64,000 nt of DNA from Endozoicomonas sp. 8E (GCF_032883915.1 NZ_CP120717.1:4843697-4907696); one strand, 5' to 3'; shown: positions 26,785 through 36,199, counted from the first letter of the stretch. Notes: generated by a model from the letters alone, not told the origin. Numbers and translations are program-made.

Positions 26785-28539
26785 TTATTTTTCCTGCCCG
26801 GGACGATTCATATCCAGCAACTCAATATTCATTTTCATCCACAGCAGAGTAGCGGCCAGATTAGTGTTGTTATTGCAGATTCCATCATTGCCGGACAACA
26901 AGCCCCGTGTTTCATCAACTACCTGATCAACCTCTTTTTGTCGTTCTTCAGGGAATTTCTCAAGCAATCGCTTCAGTCGCTGCTGTCCTTGGGTCAGATA
27001 GGCAAACCTCTGAGGAAACTGACGCAACTGATAAAATTTAAACAAATCTGGTTCCAGACCCATTGAACTCCAGGTATGGAGCGACATAATAATAAGGGTG
27101 CTCAGGTCATGTGCATTAAGTGCAGGTTTATCTGCTGTGTCCGTAAAATACTTAATCTCCCCATTGACTCGCAATCGACCGAGTTGCTCAGCCGGGTCAT
27201 ACGTTATGTTGAAAAAAAACCTGAACATATTGTCATTAGCAAGAGGTTCTTTGTCCACATAATAACCGTTACCAGCCAACATGGGAAACTCTAACAATGT
27301 TTTCAGGTCGTGTAACATGAATGTCTCACTGCCAAGGTTACAATATTGACATTGACGTTCAGGCAGGAAGTAAAACCGGGAATCAGTAAAGCCATGATAT
27401 TTTAACGCCAGTGTCAAAGCTAAAGTGACAAAATGTGCCAGGGGCGAATAAACTTGACCTTCGTTGTAGCGCTTAAAAACTCTTAAACTATCAACGACAA
27501 AAACACGATAACGCCCTTTAGCATTTTTCCGGATAAAAAAAACGTTAACGTGACTCGTATGATCCTGAAAAATAAACTTTTTAGATTCACCTGTTGCCAT
27601 TAGCGGTAGCTGGGTTATAAATAACCCAATCAGCTGTTGAAGACACTGAGGGTGGCCCAGATGAGTTTGCATATACCATAGAGTTATCGGACTGACAGAA
27701 TTCACAATGAAGTGAACTAACGTCTCTTTGGGCACCCCCTGTGGTAATGCACTTTCTGGGAGCACATTTCTGGCAAGTAATCTGATTAATTCTTCTGGCA
27801 GGTCCTCAAAACCGGGATATTCGAGTAAAACGTGTGACATTTCACCTTCTTCCAGCTTGTCGGAAAAATGATGCTTGAGCAGCCTCAGAATCGCTTTCCA
27901 GCTGTATTCTCTGTTCACCAGTGAGCCCTTTTCCTCGAGAAGATGAGGGGATGCCACATACAACCTTTTCAATTCTGCAAGAAAGTCATCAATATTTTTT
28001 TTCTGATCCATTGTTTTCAATGACTTTTCAGCAGCCTTGAGTATTTCTTTCAGTTTTTCAAGATGCCTGGCATGACTCTCATCGTTGCCGGAAGCCGATG
28101 CTGATGCGGCACCAGTGCCTGAGGAACCTGAAGAGCCAGAACTGCCTTGCCCTTTATCGCTTTGCTTTTTGCTTTGTTGCTCTTGCTGCGATGGTGGAGA
28201 TTTACCGTCGGTTTTACACTGTTCCTTGTTTTCGTTGCCATAACGGTTTAATTGGAATGGATAGCCAGTAAATGTCGTACCTTTATTCGGCTGCAACCCA
28301 TCCCTTTCAGAGACAGGCAAACTGATTATTGAGCCTTTTTTACTCTTTTTTAACAGCAACAGAGGAGCAACGTTAGATTTTGGTAGACGAATGAGATCAG
28401 GTGAAAAAGAAGAAAGAATTGCATCGACACTGTCGCCGGAAACGAATGATGACGTGAGAGGAACTGAAGCCTGACTACTGAACGACAAAAGCAGTATAGT
28501 CAGAATAAAGACGATAGTCATAAAATACCGGAGCTTCAA
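26785..28539 (-). CDS. Secreted array protein, copy 2 of 5 (nucleophile replaced, insertion)
   Basis: A 584-residue paralog with the same signal peptide, linker and domain order as copy 1. His330, Asp350 and Gln396 are present, but the segment after Gln has a two-residue insertion with two cysteines (RQCQYCNLGSETF), and Ser404 stands where the nucleophile would be. Copy 2 shares NKGTTFTGYPFQLNRY and PPSQQEQ with copy 3, against PDKG and FELNRY in the others, so these two are closest relatives. The start is TTG as in all copies. Function is unknown; loss of activity is likely if the CE-clan reading is right. Confidence 0.72.
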   Translation of the reverse strand: MKLRYFMTIVFILTILLLSFSSQASVPLTSSFVSGDSVDAILSSFSPDLIRLPKSNVAPLLLLKKSKKGSIISLPVSERDGLQPNKGTTFTGYPFQLNRYGNENKEQCKTDGKSPPSQQEQQSKKQSDKGQGSSGSSGSSGTGAASASASGNDESHARHLEKLKEILKAAEKSLKTMDQKKNIDDFLAELKRLYVASPHLLEEKGSLVNREYSWKAILRLLKHHFSDKLEEGEMSHVLLEYPGFEDLPEELIRLLARNVLPESALPQGVPKETLVHFIVNSVSPITLWYMQTHLGHPQCLQQLIGLFITQLPLMATGESKKFIFQDHTSHVNVFFIRKNAKGRYRVFVVDSLRVFKRYNEGQVYSPLAHFVTLALTLALKYHGFTDSRFYFLPERQCQYCNLGSETFMLHDLKTLLEFPMLAGNGYYVDKEPLANDNMFRFFFNITYDPAEQLGRLRVNGEIKYFTDTADKPALNAHDLSTLIIMSLHTWSSMGLEPDLFKFYQLRQFPQRFAYLTQGQQRLKRLLEKFPEERQKEVDQVVDETRGLLSGNDGICNNNTNLAATLLWMKMNIELLDMNRPGQEK

Positions 28540-28857
28540 GTAAAGATAAAAAGATCATTCTAGAAAAGAAACTCAGATTTTGCTGATTCCATGATATTTA
28601 AATCGTTCGAGAAATTCACTCAGGTTAAAAATGAGTACAATTTGAGTATTTACCCCACTATCACAAGCGGAATCTGAGATTTCCAGTCTCAGAGTTAGCT
28701 AAAAGACGACTTTGAACACCTGAGTGGCGGGTGAAGCGGTACCGGAATTTTTGAGAGAGTTGTTTATGGCAGCCACTCAAACAAGTCATCAAGGCTGAGT
28801 TAATTTCATGGTATGAAATAGAACGCAGCATTAATGATGAAATTCCAGGTATCTTGT
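28540..28857. other. Short spacer between array copies 2 and 3
   Basis: A 318-base spacer with the copy 2 leader, a diverged inverted repeat (28670-28695) and only the last third of the plus-strand coding remnant (about 28720-28800). The part between is missing, with the same junction as in the next spacer. Confidence 0.55.
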
Positions 28858-30612
28858 TTATTCTTCCTGCCCGGGACGGTCGTTCATTTCCAGTAACTCA
28901 ATATTCATTTTCATCCACATTAAAGTAGCAGCCAGATTATCGTTGTTAATGCCGACTTCACCATTGCCGGACAACAAGCCCCGTGTTTTATCAACGGCCC
29001 GGTCCACCTCTTTTTGTCGTTCTTCAGGGAATCTCTCAAGCAATCGCTTGAGACGCTGCTGCCCTCGGGTCAGATATGCAAACCTCAGAGGAAACTGACG
29101 CAACTGATAAAATTTAACCAAATCAGGTTCCAGCCCCGATACACTCCAATTTTCGAGCACCCTAAGAATAAGGATGTTCTGGTCATGTGTATTCAGTGAA
29201 GGTTTATCTGCTGTGTCCTTAAAATACTTAACCTCCCCATTGACTCGCAATCGGCCAAGTTGCTCAGCATCCGCAACAAACGTCATTCGCAAAAAAAACT
29301 TCACCATATTGTCATTAGTCAGGGGCTCCCGGTCTGAATAATAACCATTACCAGCCATCATGGGGAATTTCAACAATGTCTCCAGATCGTGCAACATGAA
29401 TGACTCACAGCTAAAGCCACTACCTTGACGTCCAGGCAGGAAGTAAATCCGGGAATCAGTAAAGCCATGATGTTTTAACGCCAGTGTTAAAGCTAAACTA
29501 ACAAAATGTGCCAAGGCAGAATAAACCTGACCTTCGTAATAACGCTTAAAAACACTCAAACTATCAACGACAAAAACACGATAAAGCCCCTTGGCATTTT
29601 TCCGGATAGAAAAAACGCTAACGTGACCCGCATGATCCTGAAAAATAACATTTTTAGATTCACCTGTTGCCATTAACGGCAGCTGGGTTATGAATAACCC
29701 AATCAGCTGTTGAAGACACTGGGGGTAGCCCAGATGGGTTTGCAGATATTTTAGAGCTAACGGGTCGACAGCATTCTCAATGAGGTCAACTAACTCCTGT
29801 TTGGGCAAACCTTCAGGTAATGAAAGCTCCGAAAGCCCTTCTTTGGCAAATAATCTGATTACTTTATCTGGCAGGCTCGCAAGACTCGGATATTCAAGTA
29901 AAACGTGTGACATTTCACCTTCTTCCAGTTCCCTGGGAAAATGATGCTTCAGTAGGCTCAAAATCGCTTTCCAACGGTATTCACCTCTCTCCAGAGAACC
30001 CTTCTCCTCCAAAATCTCAGGGCATGCCGCATACAATCTTTCCAATTCTGCATTAAAGTCCTCAATATTTTTTTTCTGATCCATTGTTTTCAATGACTTT
30101 TCAGCAGCTTTGAGTATTTCTTTCAGTTTCTCAAGATGCCTGGCATGACGCTCATCGTTGCCGGAAGCCGATGCTGATGCGCCACCAGAGCCTGAGGAAC
30201 CAGAAGGGCCAGAACTGCCTTGCCCTTTATCGCTTTGCTTTTTGCTGTGTTGCTCTTGCTGCGATGGTGGAGATTTACCATCGGTTTTAGACTTTTCCTT
30301 GTTTTCGTTGCCATAACGGTTTAATTGGAATGGATAGCCAGTAAACGTCGTACCTTTATTCGGCTGCAGCTCATCCCTTTCAGAGACAGGCAAACTGATT
30401 ATCGAGCCTTTTTTACCCTTTTGTAACAGCAACAGCGGAGCAACGTTAGATTTTGGTAGACGAATGGGATCAGGCAAGAAAGAAGAAAGGATTGTGTCGA
30501 CACTGTCGCCGGAAACGAATGATGAAGTGAGAGGAACTGAAGCCTGACTACTATACGACAAAAGCAGTATAGAAAGAATAAAAACAAAAGTCATAAAATA
30601 CCGGAGCTTCAA
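28858..30612 (-). CDS. Secreted array protein, copy 3 of 5 (complete His-Asp-Gln-Cys set)
   Basis: A 584-residue paralog with TTG start and a signal peptide ending SSQA. This copy has the complete set His330 (GHVSVFSIRKN), Asp350 (FVVDS), Gln396 and Cys402 (RQGSGFSCESF). The spacings of 20, 46 and 6 residues are close to those of Ulp1-type CE-clan cysteine enzymes, which use Gln for the oxyanion hole and Cys as nucleophile six residues on; YopJ-family acetyltransferases also keep Gln-x5-Cys. The residue after Cys is Glu and not the usual Gly. The linker and C-terminal helical region are as in the other copies. It is one of two copies expected to be active, if the assignment is correct. Confidence 0.74.
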   Translation of the reverse strand: MKLRYFMTFVFILSILLLSYSSQASVPLTSSFVSGDSVDTILSSFLPDPIRLPKSNVAPLLLLQKGKKGSIISLPVSERDELQPNKGTTFTGYPFQLNRYGNENKEKSKTDGKSPPSQQEQHSKKQSDKGQGSSGPSGSSGSGGASASASGNDERHARHLEKLKEILKAAEKSLKTMDQKKNIEDFNAELERLYAACPEILEEKGSLERGEYRWKAILSLLKHHFPRELEEGEMSHVLLEYPSLASLPDKVIRLFAKEGLSELSLPEGLPKQELVDLIENAVDPLALKYLQTHLGYPQCLQQLIGLFITQLPLMATGESKNVIFQDHAGHVSVFSIRKNAKGLYRVFVVDSLSVFKRYYEGQVYSALAHFVSLALTLALKHHGFTDSRIYFLPGRQGSGFSCESFMLHDLETLLKFPMMAGNGYYSDREPLTNDNMVKFFLRMTFVADAEQLGRLRVNGEVKYFKDTADKPSLNTHDQNILILRVLENWSVSGLEPDLVKFYQLRQFPLRFAYLTRGQQRLKRLLERFPEERQKEVDRAVDKTRGLLSGNGEVGINNDNLAATLMWMKMNIELLEMNDRPGQEE

Positions 30613-30931
30613 GTAAAGATAAAAAGATCATTCTAGACAAGAAACTCAGATTTTTCTGACTCCATGATATTTAAATCGTTCGAGAAATTCACTCAGGTTA
30701 AAAATGAGTGCAATTTGAGTATTTACCCCACTATCACAAGCGGAATCTGAGATTTCTAGTCTTAGAGATAGCCAAAAGACGACTTTGGACACCTGAGTGG
30801 CAAGTGAAGCGTTACCGGAATTTTTGTCAGAGTTGCTTATGCCAACCACTTAAACAAGTCACGAAGGTTGAGTTAATTTCATGCTACGAAATTGATCATA
30901 ACCCTTGATGGTGAAATTCCGGATATCTTGT
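30613..30931. other. Short spacer between array copies 3 and 4
   Basis: A 319-base spacer like the preceding one: the copy 3 leader with a decayed inverted repeat, then the last part of the coding remnant (about 30790-30880), joined at the same deletion point (GACTTTGGACACCTGAGTGG). Confidence 0.55.
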
Positions 30932-32677
30932 TTATTCTTCCTGCCCGGTACTGTTGTTCATTTCCAGCAACTCAATATTCATTTTCATCCACAGCAGAGT
31001 AGCAGCCAGGTTAGCATCGTTATTGCAGACTCCATCATCGCCGGACAACAGGCCCCGTGTTTCATCAACTACCTGATCCACCTCTTTTTGCCGCTCTTCA
31101 GGGAAATTCTCAAGCAATCGCTTTAGTTGCTGCTGCCCTTCGGTCAGATGTGCAAACCTCTGAGGAAACTGACGCAACTGATAAAATTTAAACAAATCTG
31201 GTTCCAGCCCCATTGTACCCCAGGTGTGCAACGACATAATAATAAGGGTGCTTAGGTCATGTGCATTAAGTTCAGGTTTATCTGCTGTGTCCGTAAAATA
31301 CTTAATCTCCCCATTGACTCGCAATCGACCGAGTTGCTCAGCACTCTCGTCAAATGTTATTTGCAACGAAAACATGGCTACTTTGTCATTAGGAATAGGT
31401 TCTTTATCCGCATAATAACCGTTACCAGTCACCATAGGGGATTGCAACAATGTTTCCAGGTCGTGCAGCATGAATGACTCAGAGCCAAAGTCACCAGCCT
31501 GACGTTGAGACAGGAAGTAAAATCTGGAATCAGTAAAGCCATGATATTTTAAAGCCAGTGCCAAAGCGAAAATGACAAAATGTGGCAGAGATGAATAGAC
31601 CTGATCTTCGTAGCAACGCTTAACAACACTTAAACCATCAACGACAAAAACACGATAACGTCCTTTAGCATTTTTCCGGATAGAAAAAACACTAACTTGC
31701 CCTGTATGATCCTGAAAAATAAACTCTTTAGATTCACCCGTTGCCACTAAAGACAGCTGGGTTATAAATAGCCCAATCAGCTGCTGAAGACAATAGGGGT
31801 AGCCCAGATGAGCTTGTATATACCTCAGCATTGACGGGCTGACAGCATTCACAATGCTGTCAACTAACAACTGTTTGGACAAACTTTCAGCTAATGCAGG
31901 TTCTGTCAGCTTCTGTCTGGCAAAAAATCTGATCACTTCTTCTGGCAGGCTCGCCAGACCAGGATATTCAAGTAAAACGTGTGACATTTCACCTTTTTCC
32001 ATCTTGTTGGGAAAATGAAGCTTAAGCAGCCTCAAAATCGCTTTCCAACGGTGTTCACCACTCTCCAGGGAGCCCTTCTCCTTCAAAATATCGGGGGATT
32101 CCGCATACAATCTTTTCAATTCTGCATGAAAGTCATCAATATTTTTTTTCTGATCCATTGTTTTCAATGACTTTTCAGCGGCTTTGAGGATTTCTTTCAG
32201 TTTTTCAAGATGCCTGGCATGACGCTCATCGTTGCCGGAAGCTGATGCTGATGCGGCACCAGAGCCTGAGGAGCCAGAACTGCCTTGCCCTTTCTCTCTT
32301 TGCTTTTTGCTTTGTTGCTCTTGCTGCGGTGGCGGAGATTTACCCCCGGTTTTAGACTGCTCCTTGTTTTCGTTGCCATAACGGTTTAATTCGAATGGGA
32401 AGCCAGTAAAACGGGTACCTTTATCCGGCTGCAGCCCACTCCCTTCAGAGACAAGTGAACTGATTATCGAACCTTTTTTACCCTTTTGTAACAGCAACAG
32501 CGTAGCAACATTTATTTTTGGTCGACGAATGGGATCAGGCAAGAAAGAAGACAGAATTGCTTCGACACCATCGCCGGAAACGAATGACAAAGTGTGAGGA
32601 ACTGAAGCCTGACTACTACCCGACAAAAGCAGGATAGGCACAATAAAAACAAAAATCATAAAATACCGGAACTTCAA
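30932..32677 (-). CDS. Secreted array protein, copy 4 of 5 (His and Cys both lost)
   Basis: A 581-residue paralog. The position of the putative catalytic His is Gln327 (TGQVSVFSIRKN) and the nucleophile position is Ser399 (RQAGDFGSESF); Asp347 and Gln393 remain. If the family is enzymatic, this copy is a pseudoenzyme. The Ser/Gly linker is three residues shorter than in other copies. The frame is intact over the full length, so selection probably keeps the protein for a non-catalytic role. Start TTG, signal peptide ending SSQA. Confidence 0.72.
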   Translation of the reverse strand: MKFRYFMIFVFIVPILLLSGSSQASVPHTLSFVSGDGVEAILSSFLPDPIRRPKINVATLLLLQKGKKGSIISSLVSEGSGLQPDKGTRFTGFPFELNRYGNENKEQSKTGGKSPPPQQEQQSKKQREKGQGSSGSSGSGAASASASGNDERHARHLEKLKEILKAAEKSLKTMDQKKNIDDFHAELKRLYAESPDILKEKGSLESGEHRWKAILRLLKLHFPNKMEKGEMSHVLLEYPGLASLPEEVIRFFARQKLTEPALAESLSKQLLVDSIVNAVSPSMLRYIQAHLGYPYCLQQLIGLFITQLSLVATGESKEFIFQDHTGQVSVFSIRKNAKGRYRVFVVDGLSVVKRCYEDQVYSSLPHFVIFALALALKYHGFTDSRFYFLSQRQAGDFGSESFMLHDLETLLQSPMVTGNGYYADKEPIPNDKVAMFSLQITFDESAEQLGRLRVNGEIKYFTDTADKPELNAHDLSTLIIMSLHTWGTMGLEPDLFKFYQLRQFPQRFAHLTEGQQQLKRLLENFPEERQKEVDQVVDETRGLLSGDDGVCNNDANLAATLLWMKMNIELLEMNNSTGQEE

Positions 32678-33123
32678 GTAAAGATAAAAAGATCATTCTA
32701 GAAAAGAAATTCAGATTTCGCCGACTCCAGGATATTTACATCGTTCGAGAAGTGCACTTACGTTCAAAAATGAGCACAATTTGAGTATTTACCGCAATAT
32801 CACAAGTGGAATCTGAGAATTCCAGCCTTAGAGTTAGCCAAAATACGACTTTGGATACCTGATTTTCAGTACTTTTTGACTGTCTCAAAAGAGCTTTGGC
32901 TTGATGACCCTGATGCCTTATGACAAGCGGACACCGTTTTTTATGACTGGGCCGGTTAATACGAGAACAGTGTAATTCAGAGAGTAGCGGCTGAATCGGT
33001 TCTGGAATTTTTGTGAGAGTTGCTTATGGCAACCACTTAAACAAATCACGAAGGTTGAGTTGAGTTAATTTCATGGTATGAAATTGATCATAACCGTTGA
33101 TGGTGAAATTCCGGCTATCTTGT
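32678..33123. other. Long spacer between array copies 4 and 5
   Basis: A 446-base spacer: the copy 4 leader, then a heavily damaged version of the plus-strand coding remnant (about 32888-33062; LDDPDA and TVFYDWAG are still readable). It lacks the deletion seen in the two short spacers. Confidence 0.55.
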
Positions 33124-34878
33124 TTATTCTTCCTGCCCGGGACGGTTGTTCATTTCCAGCAACTCAATGTTCATTTTCATCCACAGCAGAGTAGCAGCCA
33201 GGTTAGCATTGTTATTGCAGCTTCCATCATTGCCGGACAACAAGCCCCGTGTTTCATCAACTACCTGGTCCACCTCTTTTTGTCGTTCTTCAGGGAATTT
33301 CTCAAGCAACCGTTTTAGACGCTGCCGCCCCTGGGTCAGATGTGCAAACCTCAGAGGAAACTGACGCAACTGATAAAATTTAAACAAATCCGTTTCCAGC
33401 CCAAACATCTCCCAAGTCTGGAGCGCCATAACAATAAGGACGTTCAGGTCATGGGTATCAAATGCAGGTTTATCTGCTGCGTCCGTGTAATACTTAATCT
33501 CCCCATTGACTCGCAATCGACCAAGTTGTTCAGTATCCGCTTGATACATTATTTGCAAAAAAAACTTCACCATATTGTCCTTAGCAAGGGGGTCTTTGTC
33601 CGCATAATAACCGTTACCAGCCAACATGGGGGATTCCAACAGTGTTTCCTGATCGTGCAACATGAATGACTCACAGCCAAAGCCGGCACCCTGACGTTCA
33701 GGCAGGAAGTAAAACCGGGAATCGGTAAAACCATGATATTTTAACGCTAGTGTTAATGCTAAACTGACAAAATGTGCCAAGTTCGAATAAACCTGCTCTT
33801 CGTAGTAACGCTTAAAAACACTTAAACTATCAACCACAAAAACACGATAATGCCCTTTAGCATTTTTTCGAACAGAAAAAACGTTAACGTGGCCTGTTTG
33901 CTCCTGAAAAATAAAGTTTTTGGTCTCACCTATTGCCATTAATGGCAGCTGGGTTATAAACAGCCCAACCAGTTGGTGAAGACACTGAGGGAAGCCAATA
34001 TAAGTTTGCATAAGCTTCAGAGTTAACAGGCTGGCAGCACCCAAAATCCTGTCAATTAACAACTCTTTGGGCATTCCTTCAGGTAAAACAAGCCCCGGTA
34101 ACGCATGTCCGGCAAATAATCTGATTAAATTTTCCGGCAGGTTCTCTAACTTGGGGTATTCAATTAATACGTGTGACATTTCACCTTTTTCCAGCTTACC
34201 GGGAAAATGATGCTTAAGTAGACTCAGAATCGCTTTCCAACGGTATTCACCTCTCTCCAGAGAACCCTTTTCTTTCAAAATATCGGGTGATGCCGCATAC
34301 AAGTTTTCCAATTCTGCATTAAAGTCATCAATATTTTTTTTCTGATCCATTGTTTTCAATGACTTTTTAGCAGCTTTCAATATTTCTTTCAGTTTTTCAA
34401 GATGCCTGGCAATACTCTCATCGTTACCGGAAGCTGATGCTGACGCGGCACCAGAGCCTGAGGAACCTGAAGAGCCAGAACTGCCTTGCCCTTTATGACT
34501 TTGTTTTTTACTCTGACGCTCTTGTTGCGGCGGTGGAGATTTAGCGTCGGTTTTAGTCTGCTCCTTGTTTTCGTTGCCATAACGGTTTAATTCGAATGGA
34601 TAGCCAGTAAACGTCGTACCTTTATCCGGCTGCAGTCCTCCCCTTTCATAGACAGGCGAACTGATTATCGAACCTTTTTTACCCTTGTGTAACAGCAACA
34701 GCGGAGCAACGTTAGATTTTGGTAGACGAATGGGATCAGGTAAGAAAGAAGAAAGAATTGCATCGACACTGTCGCCGGAAACGAATGAAGAAACATTAGG
34801 AACTGAAGCCTGACTATTACCCGACAAAAGCAGGATAGGCACAATAAAAACAAAAGTCATGAGATACCTGAGCTTCAA
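33124..34878 (-). CDS. Secreted array protein, copy 5 of 5 (complete His-Asp-Gln-Cys set)
   Basis: A 584-residue paralog, the most upstream of the array. The full set is present: His330 (GHVNVFSVRKN), Asp350, Gln396 and Cys402 (RQGAGFGCESF). The N-terminus differs slightly (SVPNVSSF) and the 130-residue stretch before the core (about 230-300) is the most diverged region, as in all copies, which suggests that this part determines target specificity. Signal peptide ends NSQA. Its leader has no long coding remnant upstream; the homology ends near 35065. Probably one of two active copies if the CE-clan reading holds. Confidence 0.74.
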   Translation of the reverse strand: MKLRYLMTFVFIVPILLLSGNSQASVPNVSSFVSGDSVDAILSSFLPDPIRLPKSNVAPLLLLHKGKKGSIISSPVYERGGLQPDKGTTFTGYPFELNRYGNENKEQTKTDAKSPPPQQERQSKKQSHKGQGSSGSSGSSGSGAASASASGNDESIARHLEKLKEILKAAKKSLKTMDQKKNIDDFNAELENLYAASPDILKEKGSLERGEYRWKAILSLLKHHFPGKLEKGEMSHVLIEYPKLENLPENLIRLFAGHALPGLVLPEGMPKELLIDRILGAASLLTLKLMQTYIGFPQCLHQLVGLFITQLPLMAIGETKNFIFQEQTGHVNVFSVRKNAKGHYRVFVVDSLSVFKRYYEEQVYSNLAHFVSLALTLALKYHGFTDSRFYFLPERQGAGFGCESFMLHDQETLLESPMLAGNGYYADKDPLAKDNMVKFFLQIMYQADTEQLGRLRVNGEIKYYTDAADKPAFDTHDLNVLIVMALQTWEMFGLETDLFKFYQLRQFPLRFAHLTQGRQRLKRLLEKFPEERQKEVDQVVDETRGLLSGNDGSCNNNANLAATLLWMKMNIELLEMNNRPGQEE

Positions 34879-35146
34879 ATAGAGATGAAGAAATCATTCT
34901 AGACAAGAAACTCAGATTTACCTGACTCCGGGATATTTATATCGTTCGAGAAATTTGCTCGCGTTAAAAATGAGCACAATTTGAGCATTTACCACAATGC
35001 CACAAGTGGAGCTTTAGATTTTAGTCTCAGAGTCAGCCAAAATATGACTTTTGATATTGATTTTCAGTGCTTTTCGGGTGTTTCGAAAGAACTTCGTAAA
35101 GGCAGTGATTAATGCCCACCGGGACACCGGTAAGCTTGTCCACAAC

Positions 35147-35950
35147 TCAGTTCAGGTAATGATTTTCGAGGTATTGAGCCACGGCATCATCATTGCATTG
35201 GCCAATCACCTGATGATCAGGCAGTTTCGCTTTCAAACGCTCTGTCGCATTCCCCATAACCAGTCCTTTGCCTGCCACCTGTAACATCTCAACGTCGTTC
35301 ATGCCGTCACCGAACGCCACTGCGTCTTTGGGCTCCAGACCTTTGAGTTTCATGACCTCTTCCAGAGCCGCACCCTTGCTCACCGCTGGCGCCATGATTT
35401 CAAGGCAGGTATCCAGAGAGAAAGCCATATTCACCGAATCACCAAAGGCTTTATGGATATCCCGCTCAAGATCAAGCAACTCATCATGCTCTTTAGCTAC
35501 AAAGAACACTTTGATAATCTTGTCGACAGGAATCGTGTCCAGATCCTGCATGGTGTAGCTAAAGCCTGTGTCCTTATGAAACTTCAACAGGCTTTCATGG
35601 TGCTGCTCGACATACCACTTATCTTCGCTGTACACACTCAAAAACACGGTATCATTGTATTGACGGCCAAGCGCAATTAAGGGCTGAATAAACTCGGGAT
35701 TAAGATCATGACTGACAATCATCTCTCCCCTGGGGTTGTGTGCACGTGCGCCATTAGAAGTAATAGTGAACATATCGATGTCCAGCTGCGCCCTTATCTC
35801 TTCAACATCCAGATAATGTCTGCCCGTGGCAAAAACAAAACGGATTCCCTGATTGCTTAAACGACGAATAACTTCTTTTGTGCGTGGTGCCAGCTCGTGC
35901 TGGTCATTAAGAAGGGTACCATCAAGGTCTGAGACAACAACGGGATACAT
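35147..35950 (-). CDS. Cof-type HAD-IIB phosphatase
   Basis: A 267-residue cytoplasmic HAD hydrolase of the Cof/YidA group. Motif I is VVSDLDGTLLND (nucleophile Asp), motif II is VFATGRHYLDV, and motif IV is FGDGMNDVEML with the metal-binding Asp pair; the type IIB cap lies between residues 80 and 185. Members dephosphorylate sugar phosphates, FMN or PLP; the substrate cannot be told from sequence. It is the first core gene after the array. ATG start; no operon partner. Confidence 0.92.
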   Translation of the reverse strand: MYPVVVSDLDGTLLNDQHELAPRTKEVIRRLSNQGIRFVFATGRHYLDVEEIRAQLDIDMFTITSNGARAHNPRGEMIVSHDLNPEFIQPLIALGRQYNDTVFLSVYSEDKWYVEQHHESLLKFHKDTGFSYTMQDLDTIPVDKIIKVFFVAKEHDELLDLERDIHKAFGDSVNMAFSLDTCLEIMAPAVSKGAALEEVMKLKGLEPKDAVAFGDGMNDVEMLQVAGKGLVMGNATERLKAKLPDHQVIGQCNDDAVAQYLENHYLN

Positions 35951-36157
35951 GCATACCTCATCAGAGAGTACGTTTTATCTGTATCCTGATGCTACTTCAT
36001 GACACAGTGATAAACAGACAAAACAGGTGGCTTATCCCCTGTAATTATGCACACTTGTCTCACTTTCTGGCAATAGGCGCATATACGAAAGATAATGAGT
36101 TAATTCCCCCTCCTCCCAAACTGCTAAAAGCAGCAGGGTTAGTCTTGAAGGAATAGC

Positions 36158-36184
36158 AAGAAAAGGAAGCCGCTGGACAGCGGC
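36158..36184 (-). terminator. Terminator after clpB
   Basis: On the minus strand GCCGCTG and CAGCGGC form a compact stem followed by the pyrimidine-rich TTCCTTTTC, 15 bases past the clpB stop codon. Confidence 0.65.
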
Positions 36185-36199
36185 CCCGATTAGAGAGCA

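Larger units (their letters stand above)
24597..34878 (-). repeat. Five-copy tandem gene array with about 2.1-kb repeat unit
   Basis: Five head-to-tail minus-strand copies start at 26342, 28539, 30612, 32677 and 34878, giving unit lengths of 2197, 2073, 2065 and 2201 bases. Coding regions and spacers are both homologous, so whole units were duplicated. Each leader keeps an AAACTCAGATTT-like stretch, and most keep an AATCTGAGA-type inverted repeat. Two spacer length classes (about 445 and 318 bases) reflect one deletion shared by two spacers. Confidence 0.92.
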
